The position numbers were made by a program, and so were the translations under genes. This document shows, in pieces, positions 45,334 through 56,000 of a stretch of DNA of 64,000 nucleotides. Within the stretch, counting starts at the first letter, position 1. Each line of letters begins with the position of its first letter. Source of the stretch: Darksidea phi (taxonomy: Eukaryota > Ascomycota > Dothideomycetes > Pleosporales > Lentitheciaceae); the NCBI GenBank assembly GCA_030770425.1, contig JASJFT010000106.1, positions 62,001 through 126,000 on the forward strand. Reading direction: 5' to 3'. Below the pieces are notes generated by a model. That model did no database searches. It was not told the DNA's origin and saw nothing but the letters and a program-made list of their open reading frames with translations.

Positions 45334-46105
45334 ATCTCCTTGGATTTTCACCGCGTGAGGCTGGGGTGGCTAAGGGGTCGTGGTGGCTGTTCCGTTGTGC
45401 AGAGGTCGATTCCGAAGGATGCGACATCAGGGGTGGACGATACGTGAAATTGGGCCCACCCTTCTAATCTATTTTGGGACATCCGAAGGCACGGAGCCAT
45501 GACGAAGAACACGTGACGCTTACGAGCCGGCCAATCAACGACGGTCAAGAGCGAAACGCTAGTGTGAATGAGGAATTGTACGAGGGATTGGGGGCCTAAT
45601 GTGACTTAGAAATAATCGTCTGGCACAATGCTGGATGGGATGTTGCTCCTTTGACTCCGCCTAACTCTCGTTCAAAAGCATCTGTCGTTCGCTCCATTAC
45701 CTTTCCTTCGCTGCATCTATTTAGTATTTGAGTTTGTGTTTGGAACGCACGCAGAATAGCAAGTCTCGACCATCTTACAGTTATACTCAGCAATTGGACC
45801 CTCTTGGCTTTCGTTTCCACTATCCAGCTCTGAAGATTTTCAGACCACACGTCCACCAATTAGTACGCGCATCCCAACGAAGAGAATTCCTGAACATCGT
45901 GTGCCATTTATTCCGCCTAGGAATTTGGTTTTGTTGCATTGCCCACTGACATCTTTGTTAGAACAGAAAAGACAAGATCCGATCTCTAACCCTTCGTACT
46001 CTTGTTCCCGAACGAACCGCACAGATACTACCATCGCTCATTTTGGTCGCTCCGGTTTCGACACCCCACCTTGTTATTCTCGTTCACACATCACGAACTG
46101 CCGCC
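45334..46105. other. Divergent promoter region
   Basis: Between the Zn2Cys6 gene (leftward) and the 46106 gene (rightward). The tract around 45,660-45,830 is pyrimidine-rich on the plus strand. No gene. Confidence 0.5.
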
Positions 46106-46378
46106 ATGTCTCCTATCATGAAGCGCGACAACATGGGCTACAGTATCCCACCTATGGCCATTGTCGTATTGTGCCTGTGCGGCTCCGGCATCCTATTAGT
46201 CATGTGCTACGCTGCATCACGGCTCTTCATGTCCTCCGACAGCGGTAATGGTATCAAGCCTCTGACGACGGACCAACATGAATACATGGCAACTGTTCGG
46301 GCCCGGAACCTAGATTCGTTGGCGTCCGAGGCGCATCGAAGTGTATATGGACATAAGGCGAAGGCTGCTATGGAGTGA
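46106..46378 (+). CDS. Small conserved single-pass membrane protein
   Basis: A 90-residue single-exon gene. The start is the ATG at 46106 in good context (GCCGCCATGTC); earlier in-frame ATGs would add an unlikely extension. One membrane helix, IPPMAIVVLCLCGSGILLVM, lies at residues 15-35, followed by a soluble tail HEYMATVRARNLDSLASEAH. I recall similar short proteins in many ascomycetes, all unnamed. Function unknown. Confidence 0.7.
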   Translation: MSPIMKRDNMGYSIPPMAIVVLCLCGSGILLVMCYAASRLFMSSDSGNGIKPLTTDQHEYMATVRARNLDSLASEAHRSVYGHKAKAAME

Positions 46379-47210
46379 AGGAGGACGCGAGAGATTGGAC
46401 AGAAACAGCGTTTTGAAATACTGGTGAAGGATGGAATCGAAATGCAGGTGCTAAGGCTGTTGCTGGGTGGAAGAAGGTGCGCTGCATCCTGGCTGGGGGA
46501 AGGTCGCTCGTCAAATTGGTGTTCATAAGGGAGGCTGTGGCGGTAGAATAGTACAACGCAATGTCTTTAATGTCATGCTACAGTACTACCATAACGTTTT
46601 GAATGACAAGAAGGATTTGATGCGCCACAGCCCAATGTGCACCCCCGAAACGGCGATTGTTAGCATAAATATAGACGACCTTCCTGTACGCACCCTTACT
46701 ATTGACAGTGAAGTAACACGGCCTGCGTAATTTGAGAGCAACAATTGGTCGCGTCCAGTTAGTGGTAGGTGGCGGCTATAAGCTTTATCTTGTCCGGTGA
46801 ACGGCTGCCTTACTCAAAAGGAGATCCACGGTAGACATAGCGTGTGCACCATATACGCAATTCATGTGCATCACCTCTACAGCACAGATAGGATTCATGA
46901 ACTTTGCACTTCCGCTAGCACGCTTCCCTCGTTGTTACAGCCTTTCTAGATCGGCTTGCTCCCATGGTTTGCTGTTGACCGTGGCTAGCTTTGCATAAAG
47001 TTGCGCATCGCGGACCGGTCTTTGGGTCGGAGAGATATGTAGTTGTAATGTCCGTCAAGATTGGTGTACGGAGAAGGGGGAGGCGTGCTTCACTGTTCGT
47101 AATTAACGCCATCTTTCGAAGAGCTTCATGACGACGCGGCAGTGCGGATGATGTAAGCCATCACCTACCACTTTCATCTCAAACTCGAACGAACGCCAAA
47201 AATACTCGAT
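46379..47210. other. Intergenic, no supported gene
   Basis: 3' flank of the small membrane protein gene. Frames at 46467-46730 and 46915-47112 show nothing recognisable. Confidence 0.45.
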
Positions 47211-47496
47211 ATGACCACAAAGAAACTGGAGTCGAATTCTTCAGGCGTTAAGAAAATTGTCGTCTCGAACGAAGAAGTGCGCCAGGAGGCTTCCTTTGGC
47301 GGCGGATGCGGCGCTTCCTGCACAGCAAAAGGCAACCGAGCTGAAAAATGCAGCAACCGGCGCCGGCGACGCAGACGCACGCCAAAAGGCGACAGAGCAA
47401 GCAATTGACGAGCAAATCGAAGCTGAATCCTTTTAAAAAAAACCGCACAGTATGTCCGCTCCGGCACGTTTCAAGGCCTCGCAATGGGAACCGGCC
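47211..47496 (+). pseudogene. Truncated, frameshifted small protein gene cut by the left repeat of the island
   Basis: An ATG at 47211 opens MTTKKLESNSSGVKKIVVSN. After a frame change near 47285 another frame reads PAQQKATELKNAATGAGDAD then QAIDEQIEAESF and stops. A second shift at the A8 run near 47435-47443 gives KKTAQYVRSGTFQGLAMGTG. Read together these resemble a fungal small protein family with the motif IEAESF-KTA-Y-SGTFQG that I remember as unnamed. The similarity stops exactly where the direct repeat starts at 47497, so the 3' part has been replaced. Confidence 0.55.
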
Positions 47497-47629
47497 TACT
47501 CTATAACACTTACGCGTTGCGTGTGTGTGGGAGCTGAGAATGGCCTTTGCCGCCGGCTCGCTTATTTAACCAATCAGGCGCAACTTCACGTGTATATCCA
47601 TTTTCCCGCTTTTCTGTGTGCGTAGGTTG

Positions 47630-47877
47630 TGTGATGGGCTGGCACCTGAGGTGCTCAAGCATAGCTAGGTGCTTCGGCCACCCGCCCTGCTAGGGGCTAT
47701 CCAACTGCGCCGCGCGCCTTACAAAAGGATACGTTTTGATCTGATCTCTAAATCCCACAGATCAACTAGCTATATAGGGGAGGCCCCGCCCAGCAGGCTC
47801 TCTGCGCGCCGGCTTAGCCGCCTAGCGCCAGGCCTGGAAGCTGATGCCAAGGGCTAGGCAAAGCCTAGCCCATAACA
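47630..47877 (-). mobile_element. Solo LTR, 248 bp, with 5-bp target duplication
   Basis: Ends TGTGATGGGCT / AGCCCATAACA (TG...CA, 11-bp inverted with one mismatch) are flanked by GGTTG on both sides. The homologous direct repeat near 48302-48310 shows the uninterrupted site with one GGTTG. TG...CA ends plus a 5-bp duplication are the signature of an LTR retroelement. The minus orientation is a guess from a TATATAG motif near 47770-47777. Confidence 0.85.
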
Positions 47878-47924
47878 GGTTGGAGGATTTACCTATTTTT
47901 TTTTGTTGCTCTAGGTTGTAGAAG

Positions 47925-48174
47925 CGCTTAGAGATAAAAAAGCAAAAAAAAGTAATGATCGTGCCAGGGGTCGAACCTGGAATCTCTTGATTACTGTAGA
48001 ATCGTAGTCTACGAGGAGATTAGAAATGTTATAGGAATAAAGTACACCTATAGACTTACCAAGCGCCTTGCCATTGGGCCACACGACCGATTTTTATTGA
48101 TGGAAATACTTCAATAATTATAATATATAACCTACCAGAAATTGCTTGATCCAGATTAGCGATCATGTGGGGTT
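47925..48174 (-). repeat. Left copy of the 250-bp tRNA-bearing inverted repeat
   Basis: Nearly identical, in reverse orientation, to 62430-62680. It spans 85 bp upstream of the tRNA, the tRNA itself and about 30 bp downstream. The visible differences between the copies are almost all C/T or G/A transitions. Confidence 0.9.
47956..48088 (-). tRNA. tRNA-Arg (anticodon ACG) with two interruptions
   Basis: On the minus strand: acceptor GGTCGTG/CACGATC, D-arm GCC...GGC, T-arm CCAGG-TTCGACC-CCTGG, discriminator A. The anticodon arm reads CTTG, then a 51-nt insert that begins GTAAGT and ends TAG, then ACTACGA, then a 10-nt insert at the canonical 37/38 position, then ATCAAG. Removing both inserts gives stem CTTGA/TCAAG and loop CTACGAA, that is anticodon ACG. 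A-box (TGGCCCAATGG) and B-box (GGTTCGACCCC) are intact, and a T-run follows. A single-intron reading is possible but gives a poor loop (A at position 33). Confidence 0.75.
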
Positions 48175-48353
48175 ACTCTATAACACTTACGCGTTGCGTG
48201 TGTGTGGGAGCTGAGAATGGCCTTTGCCGCCGGCTCGCTTATTCAACCAATCAGGCGCAACTTCACGTGTATATCCATTTTCCCGCTTTTCTGTGTGCGT
48301 AGGTTGGAGGATTTACCTATTTTTTTTTGTTGCTCTAGGTTGTAGAAGCGCTA

Positions 48354-48631
48354 CTCTATTATGTGTTACTTATAAAATCCAAAAATAATAATAATAATAA
48401 CACCTACGTGCTGCAACTCCTGCAATATTGGTAGTTTACTGAGAAGAAGGGAGGGGGGTCCATTTCCGGCCCCTAAGCCTGAGCAGTCCCACTACAGGGA
48501 TATGCGTCCACCAAATTTTGGAGGAAGGGACCATACATGATCTGAAAAATAAGCTAAGCAGTAGAAGTTAAAGGTCACGTAAGCGGTTGAATAAAGTCGA
48601 TGTTGTCGCAAGTATAGATTGAGGTTGCATT
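48354..48631. other. Spacer between the left repeat and the NLR gene
   Basis: No HET N-terminal sequence can be found here in any frame. A GCINKANFTELSEAINS stretch at about 48623-48673, in frame with the NLR ATG but preceded by TGA, is the first recognisable part of the HET domain. Confidence 0.5.
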
Positions 48632-48673
48632 AATAAAGCGAACTTTACAGAACTCTCAGAAGCCATCAACTCC

Positions 48674-51208
48674 ATGTTTCGCTGGTACAGCGAAGCCACT
48701 CGGTGTTATGTGTATCTTTCGGACGTTCCCGACCCTCACGATCATACTTCTACAGCAGAGTCGGCTTTTCCGAACAGCCGATGGTTTAAGCGAGGCTGGA
48801 CACTTCAAGAACTTATAGCGCCGTCATCAGTTCAGTTCTTCTCCCGGGAGGGTAGCCTTCTGGGAAGTAAAAAGTCACGAGAGCTACAGATTCATCAAAT
48901 AACCGGTATTACTGTTGAAGCTCTTCAAGGTGCCCCTCTGTCTCAAATCAGCACGGCGGAGAGGCTATCATGGGCAGCGCAACGTCAGACAACAGTCGAA
49001 GAAGATGCGGCGTACTGTCTTCTAGGCATTTTCGACATCCAAATGCCGCTCATCTACGGCGAGGGACGGCAAAAGGCATTGGATCGGCTTCAGAGGAAGA
49101 TTAAAAAGTCTCTAGGAGCACCGATAGCCCCAAAAAATGCAACCTGGATCGTCCCATTCGAGAGGAACTCGCGCTTCACAGGCCGCGAAGCCCAGCTTGC
49201 TCAGCTGGAAGGAATACTGTTCGCCGAAAATCATACCGCAAAGGTTGCCATAATGGGACTCGGCGGTGTAGGGAAGACACAGCTTGTGCTGGAGCTGCTC
49301 TTTCGAACAAAAGATAAGCACCCCGACTGCTCCATTATCTGGATACCGGCAACCAACAAGGAAAGCCTGCACCAAGCATACCTCGACGCTGCGCAGCAGC
49401 TTGGCATACCCGGATGGGAGGACGATAAGGAGGACGTGAAAAGACTGGTGCAGGGGTACCTGGCCAAAGAAAACACAGGCCAGTGGCTGCTGTTGTTTGA
49501 CAACACCGATGACATCGACATGTGGATCGCCAAGGCCGAATCTGGGCTGCAGCCTGGACAGGGATCACAACCTTTGATCGACTACCTCCCGAAGAGCAAG
49601 CAAGGGGCCATTCTGTTCACAACGCGCGATAGGAGGCTCGCAGTCAAACTTGCACAACAGAATGTCGTGGAGGTTCCGGCAATGGGAGAAGATTCGGCAG
49701 CTCGGCTGCTAGAGAAGTGCTTGGTCGATCCGAAGCTCATCAACAATCGGCACGACACAAGCGCCCTGCTTTCACAGCTCACTTACCTCCCCCTGGCCAT
49801 TGTCCAGGCAGCGGCGTACATTAACGAAAATGGAATAGCGATCGCAGACTATCTGTCGCTTCTAGCAGACCAGGAAGAAGAAGTCATCGACCTGCTCAGC
49901 GAGGAATTCGAGGACGACGGGAGATATCGCGATGTGAAGAACCCGGTAGCCACGACGTGGCTAATTTCGTTCGAGCAGATCCGGCAGCGCGATCCGCTTG
50001 CAGCCGAATACCTGTCGTTCATGGCCTGCGTGGAGCCAAAGAACATACCCCAGTCTCTTCTTCCGCCAGGACCGACGCGAAAGAAGGAGATAGATGCGAT
50101 CGGGACGCTTAATGCGTATTCCTTCGTCGTTAGACGGCCGACAGATACGGCCCTCGATCTCCATAGACTGGTACATCTGGCAACTCGGAACTGGCTCCGG
50201 AAGCAAGAGCGGCTCGGCCAGTCGACAGAGAAAGCTATTATGCGACTAGAGGAGGTTTTCCCGAATAATAGCCACGAGAACAGAAGTCTCTGGAGGACTT
50301 ATCTAACACATGTCCGTTGCGTAATGGAGTCTGATCTCGTCGACAAAGATTGGAAAACTAGGATGGACCTCATGTGGCGATATGCAATGTGTCTTTACCA
50401 AGACGGCCGATGGGACGAGGCTGAGATTCCGATTACACAAGTTCTCGACATGGAAAAGAGGATACTAGGAGTGGACCATCCTTCCACACTGACCAGCATA
50501 GCCAATCTGGCGTCGACGTACAGGAATCAAGGCAGGTGGGAGGCAGCGGAAGAACTGGATGTGCAAGTAATAGAGACTCGCAAGAAGAAGCTGGGAGAGG
50601 ACCATCCTTCCACACTAACCAGCATGGGCAATCTGGCATCGACGTTTTGGAACCAAGGTAGATGGGAGGCAGCGGAAGAGCTGTTTGTGCAAGTGATGGA
50701 GACTTTCAAGAAGAAGCTAGGAGCCGACCATCCAGACACGCTGACCAGCATGGGCAATCTGGCGTCGACGTTTGGGAACCAAGGTAGATGGGAGGCAGCG
50801 GAAGAACTGGATGTGCAAGTAATAGAGACTCGCAAGAAGAAGCTGGGAGAGGACCATCCTTCCACGCTGACCAGCATAGCCAATCTAGCGTCGACGTACA
50901 GGAATCAAGGCAGGTGGGAGGCAGCGGAAGAGCTGGAGGTGCAAGTAATAGAGACTCGCAAGAAGAAGCTAGGAGTCGACCATCCAGACACGCTGATCAC
51001 CATGAACAATCTAGCCTTCACGTGGAAAGGACAAGGCAGAGCTGTGAAAGCTACACGCCTTATGAGCGAATGTGTGCAGCGTCAGCAACGCGTTCTCGGA
51101 GTCAATCATCCCCACTTCATCTCTTCTTCCAAAGCGTTGGCTAAATGGGAAGCGGAAGTAGCAAAGAGTGGCAGCTCAGCCTCAAGTATGGCCGAGAAAG
51201 GACATTAG
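48674..51208 (+). CDS. NLR-type receptor: partial HET, NB-ARC, TPR repeats
   Basis: An intronless frame of 844 residues. The first 135 residues are the C-terminal two thirds of a HET domain (FRWYSEATRCYVYLSDV, WFKRGWTLQELIAP, RLSWAAQRQTTVEEDAAYCL, MPLIYGEG). NB-ARC follows: P-loop GLGGVGKTQ (about residues 195-203), Walker B WLLLFDNTDD, RNBS-B GAILFTTRDRR, and LTYLPLAIVQAAAY for GLPLA. Kinesin-light-chain-type TPRs of 42 residues begin near residue 596 (TLTSIANLASTYRNQGRWEA and variants), at least five, some nearly identical at base level, ending LGVNHPHFISSSKALAKWEA. Such proteins act in heterokaryon incompatibility and cell death. The N-terminal third of HET (with the SHTWG motif) is missing; a stop at 48620-48622 precedes the last readable HET codons, so the gene is 5'-truncated or starts at this ATG. 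Confidence 0.88.
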   Translation: MFRWYSEATRCYVYLSDVPDPHDHTSTAESAFPNSRWFKRGWTLQELIAPSSVQFFSREGSLLGSKKSRELQIHQITGITVEALQGAPLSQISTAERLSWAAQRQTTVEEDAAYCLLGIFDIQMPLIYGEGRQKALDRLQRKIKKSLGAPIAPKNATWIVPFERNSRFTGREAQLAQLEGILFAENHTAKVAIMGLGGVGKTQLVLELLFRTKDKHPDCSIIWIPATNKESLHQAYLDAAQQLGIPGWEDDKEDVKRLVQGYLAKENTGQWLLLFDNTDDIDMWIAKAESGLQPGQGSQPLIDYLPKSKQGAILFTTRDRRLAVKLAQQNVVEVPAMGEDSAARLLEKCLVDPKLINNRHDTSALLSQLTYLPLAIVQAAAYINENGIAIADYLSLLADQEEEVIDLLSEEFEDDGRYRDVKNPVATTWLISFEQIRQRDPLAAEYLSFMACVEPKNIPQSLLPPGPTRKKEIDAIGTLNAYSFVVRRPTDTALDLHRLVHLATRNWLRKQERLGQSTEKAIMRLEEVFPNNSHENRSLWRTYLTHVRCVMESDLVDKDWKTRMDLMWRYAMCLYQDGRWDEAEIPITQVLDMEKRILGVDHPSTLTSIANLASTYRNQGRWEAAEELDVQVIETRKKKLGEDHPSTLTSMGNLASTFWNQGRWEAAEELFVQVMETFKKKLGADHPDTLTSMGNLASTFGNQGRWEAAEELDVQVIETRKKKLGEDHPSTLTSIANLASTYRNQGRWEAAEELEVQVIETRKKKLGVDHPDTLITMNNLAFTWKGQGRAVKATRLMSECVQRQQRVLGVNHPHFISSSKALAKWEAEVAKSGSSASSMAEKGH

Positions 51209-53078
51209 TCAGTGGCCATGAATTGAGCCTCCGTACAAAATATCTGAGTCGGACGACTTCGTTCTTAGCAGCAAGTGATGAGCAGTCTTCACGCGCTCGT
51301 ATAAGCAGGGGAGGCAGGAATATGAAGATTGAATGTATGTCTTGATCTAAACTCAGTAGTAGGCGGACCTGAATAGTCTGACCAATAATGGTCATGTGAT
51401 GTGGTCCTGGGCTTACAGCTCACATTAGGTATACATCCCCGCCAGCATTGGCGCTAGTCGGGTGGTCTCTCGCCATTGATCGAGGCCCAGGCGAAATAGG
51501 GGAGTCAGCCCAGTGTCTTCTCCCACGCAGGGATTTTCTGCGTCACCCAAAAGAGTTAGACCGCATAAAAGTTACATATATCAGTATACTTTACACGCAG
51601 CAGTGAAATTTAGAAGTATAGAGCATTACTGTTTGCGGTATAGCGTGGGCACGGACCCTAGCGGGGTAACATTCAGAGAGTGCGCTTGGGTAGAAGCCAA
51701 TTTCGAAAACAACTGTAATATCGTTCGGATACCATTGTCGAAGTTTTTCGTCCGGGACTGCTGACGCCATCATGCCGCTGACGCAAGGACAAGCGCTAGT
51801 TTAGTAAGCGTATGCTGCTCTACGAAGCTGTTAGCTTTGACGTCATGAGGAGCTTGGCAAAAGGGAAGCTATATCACGTCCGATATTGAACAGCGGTCAG
51901 ATTGAAGAGGTTTACGAGAAGAATAATCGTACGATCTAAGCATGTTTGCGGACCTCCATAGAAGGGTACATCTTCCCAACCCACTTTACTGCCCTCCCGT
52001 CCCTCGGGTCTAGAATTCCAAGCACATGCTCGCAATAGTTCCGCGCGTCGATATATCCTGTATATGTCCACAGACAGGATGAAAAGTCAAGTCTCGAGAG
52101 TAGCTTTTCGAGCATTCAGTGGTCCTGTCGGGTATAGCAGTAAGACTTCGAGTAACATGTGTTGGAGAGATGAACATGAACGTAGGGTTCTTGTAAGCGA
52201 CGGGGGCAATATATATCACGTATATACCGAAAACCTCAAGCACTATGGCCCATTTTCGGAGAGGCGGGATTCCCAGGTTTTGCGATTGATCCAGATAAGG
52301 CTGCAATTTTCAAAATGTAGTGCAAAATGCGAAAGCGTTTATGCGAAAACACGAAGAATACTCCCCATTAATGTCTGATTATGAGAAGGAATGGTCTGTT
52401 CAGGTAAGGTAAAAAAAAAGAAAGTCCCTATTCTGTATGCAGCTTTCTGGGGATTCTGCCGTGAACGCAGGGTAAATTCGCTTGAACAGTGACGCGCGGC
52501 ACCTCGGTTTAATTCCAGCATAATCATCACAACCTCGCGAAAACGACTTACATTTGCGGACAAAAAACTCATCGCTTTAGGGCCGGGGACTACAGTCGAA
52601 AACACACCCCCTCTACGTACGTATGTTCATCCGATCGGGGATCATAACGATTGCGCCGTCATGCCACGCAGTCTCACGGTAGCCATTATGCCACGCGCGC
52701 AACCCCCATCGAAAAGCATTACGAAGGCGCAAAATGCATTTCCAGATTGTGAATGATCGCTCATTATGTGCAGTTCTTTTCTTGACGATTCGTGCTCTTT
52801 CGCTGAATGGGTCTTAAACCACATACTGTATTGCCAGAACATCCTGGAGAAATGCGGGGTACAACAGAATTCCGGCCCCCGTACCGGTTTCAAAGCTCGT
52901 TCACCTGACAACGTGGTTGATGACTCAAACCAACATACACGCACAAATGGCGCGATAGCCTCACATAGTGGAAACATCTTCACAAGAAAGACTTGTCCCT
53001 ATTCCTTCTTGCTCGTCAACTTGTGTTTTGAGTAACCAGTAGCCTCACTCTGTGGTTGCATCCCCTCCCATCATAACC
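51209..53078. other. Intergenic, no supported gene
   Basis: Small frames at 51513-51764, 52010-52306 (minus), 52642-52983 (minus) and 52766-53035 match nothing and overlap on opposite strands. The last 200 bp are the promoter of the ABC gene. Confidence 0.45.
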
Positions 53079-56000
53079 ATGCCACACTGCGATCAAGCCA
53101 TTGGCCCTCGCGTCGACCCGTCATGCCGCTCCTTTGACTTTACCCTCTACTTTCAGGATCTCTTCTTTGCCATAACACCAAACGCTGTCCTCCTCGCCCT
53201 CCTGGTCTTACCAGTCGCACGTCTCCTCAGAGCGCAGGATGTCGTTAGACGCACAAAATCAGTCGCAGTCAAGGCTGTAAGTAAATAGGCATATCCCCCC
53301 TCATCCTGCTCCTATACCCCGAGACTAATGTCCTTCAAAATCCTAGGCTTTGTATGTCCTGCTATTTACATGTCAGACAGTCTTTCTAGCCCTCAGATCC
53401 CGACAGCCGCAGCTGCACACCCCTGCCTCTGTCGCCGCGGATGTGCTCGCCGTCGTGACCACCCTCGCCGCCGCCAGCCTCTCGTGGCTCCAGCACCATC
53501 GCTCCGAGCAGCCCTCGGCGCTACTCGCCATCTTCTTTGCCCTCATCTCCCTGCTCAATGTCGCGCGCGTTAGGAGCCTATGGCTTATACCGCATTCGAC
53601 GGGACCGGCAGTCTTGCAGGCTCTCATCCTGCTCCAGGGCGCTGGTGTCCTGCTCGCAGAGTCTGTTGGCAAGAAAAGCGCCCTGAGGTTCCCCGAAACA
53701 TTTCACTCTTCTGGTCCGGAGCCATTTACCGGATTCTGGAATCTCGTCGGTTTTTCTTGGCTCCTCGGGACCCTGAGCCGCGGATATCACAGCATCCTCT
53801 CCGTCGACGACCTCCCAGAGCTCGACTACCGCCTCGACTCGGAGGCTCTGCGAGAAAAGCTGGCCAGTACCTGGTCCAAGTGCAAGTCAAACCCCTAAAT
53901 TGTTTTGGACGGGAAGCAGCATTGCTCACTTACCTCACTCCAGATGACAAGACTCAGAAACGAAGTCTACTGGTGGCATGCTTCCGCGCCTATGCCCCTT
54001 CTTTGCTGTCGGCAATCATCCCGCGACTCATCTTAAGCGCCCTTAAGTTCACACAACCCTTCATGATCACCAAGCTCATCCGCTTCGTGGGCGATAAGGG
54101 CGTGCCAGATGACTTTGGCCGAGGCCTAATAGGTGCCTATGCACTCGTCTATCTCGGCATGGCCGTAAGAAAACTGCAACCCTCGTTCGCAAGTCGTACC
54201 TTGAGCTGACCACTATAGGCATCGACGGCGCTATACGGGTACATGACGTTTCGATTCCTCATCCGTCTAAGGGGTGGCCTCATAGCCCTCATCTACCAGC
54301 AAACCGTCGAGGCGCGAGCCGTTGACCTCGACAGCATCAACGGCCTCACCCTCATGGGTACCGATGTGGAGCGTATCGTTCTTAACTTTCAGACAATACA
54401 TGAGGTCTGGGCATCGCTCATGGACATTGCCATTGCTATCTTCTTGCTGCAGAGGCAGATATTTCTCGCATGCCTTGTCCCGGGAGTCGTTACTTTTAGT
54501 GAGATATCCAATGCCCTCATTGATCTTCGGTACCATTTAGTGCTAATATATTGACTTGTAGTATTCGTGCTGGCCACATTTAAGTTTTCAGCGTGGGCCA
54601 AGGCTGCCCAACGAGCGTGGATTGAAAAAGTCGAAAGGCGACTGAGCGTCACCACAGTCATGATCGGGGCAATGAGGACCGTGAAAATGCTTGGGCTCAG
54701 CGAAAAGATGTCCAACATCATCAGCAACTTTCGCAAAACCGAAATCGACAGCTCCTCGAGATACCGCAAGATTCTCATCGGCATCATCTTCTTCTGTGAG
54801 TCCTGAACGACAGCTTCCCTCACCAAATCCCTACAAGTCGTAACTAACCTTCGCGTGCACAGCTGTCTTGCCGCAGAACCTCGCACCGATGCTCACATTT
54901 TCCGTATTTTACGCCATAGCTGCTGCGAGGGATGACAACTCGATTCTTGCTGGACAGGCATTCGCATCACTGTCTCTTATCGCTCTTATCACATTGCCGG
55001 CTCTAGTCTTTATAAAAGCCATCCCGGCCCTCATCCAGTGCTTTAGCAGCTTTGATCGAATTCAAGAGTACTGCAGCCAGCCTGTTCGACCTCGCCATCT
55101 ACTGGAGAACCCCAGCTCTCACCAAGCACCATTGGGAGACGACAAGACAGGATCCGAAGTGGAACTGGCGCCAATACAGCCGAGTGGTCTTCAGACCACC
55201 GTCGACCAGCCCCTTGTGCTTTTCCGGGACCAGGATATTGCGTGGGAAAAAGCTGGTCCTGTCATTCTTAAAACCCTTAGAGCGAGCATCCATGAACGGC
55301 GCTTCACGGTCGTCCTCGGGCCAACAGGGAGCGGCAAATCGACTCTTTTGGAAAGTTTACTTGAGGAGACAGTCTCATTGGGCGGTGATACTGACCGACG
55401 CTTCTCCACGGCTGCATACTGTACCCAGGTGCCATGGTTGGTCAATGGCAGCGTCCGAGACAACATTGTGGCCGACGCCTCAGGCCTAATAGATGAAAAG
55501 TGGTACGCGACAGTTCTTTGGGCCTGTGGACTGGAGAGTGACATTGCCACTCTCAGACAAAGAGACCGAACTCCAGTTGGAAACAGCGGCAGCAATCTGA
55601 GCGGTGGTCAAAGGCAGCGCGTCGTGAGTGACAAGAATCTGTGGCTGTTAGCGATCGTTGAATCAGTCTCTAATCTGCATACACTTAGTCTCTGGCACGG
55701 GCCGTCTATTCGAGGAAGAAGCTTATCCTCTTAGACGACGTCTTTAGCGGCGTCGACGCCCGCAACGCTGCACTTATTTCGGAACGGCTTCTGGGACGTC
55801 AGGGACTTCTCCGCAGAAGCCTGACTACCGTAGTGCTCGTTACTCATGCCCGTAAGTGGGAATTCTCCCTCAAGCGACAGGGAAGCAGGCCTCAGCTGAC
55901 AGTCATGTAGCGTCCCTCATATGCCTTGCTGACGATGCCATTATTGTGGAGAACGGCACAATCACCGAGTTTGGTAGCATAGGACTACTGAGAGCGTCGG

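Larger units (their letters stand above)
47497..48353. repeat. Direct repeats (180 bp) flanking the left tRNA unit
   Basis: The block TACTCTATAACACTTACGCG...GTTGTAGAAGCGCT is present at 47497-47629 plus 47878-47928 (interrupted by a solo LTR) and again, uninterrupted, at 48174-48353. The two copies are nearly identical (for example TTAAC versus TCAAC near 47571 and 48244). Between them lies the 250-bp tRNA unit. Confidence 0.9.

Noticed and set aside
48560..48640. An intron (GTAAGC...AAAG) that would join the NLR frame to an upstream HET exon
   Set aside because: No HET-like sequence is present upstream of 48570 in any frame, so the supposed first exon has no support.
50433..50883. Minus-strand frames with repeated SSSAASHLPWF motifs
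   Set aside because: These are the reverse complement of the TPR-coding repeats of the NLR gene.
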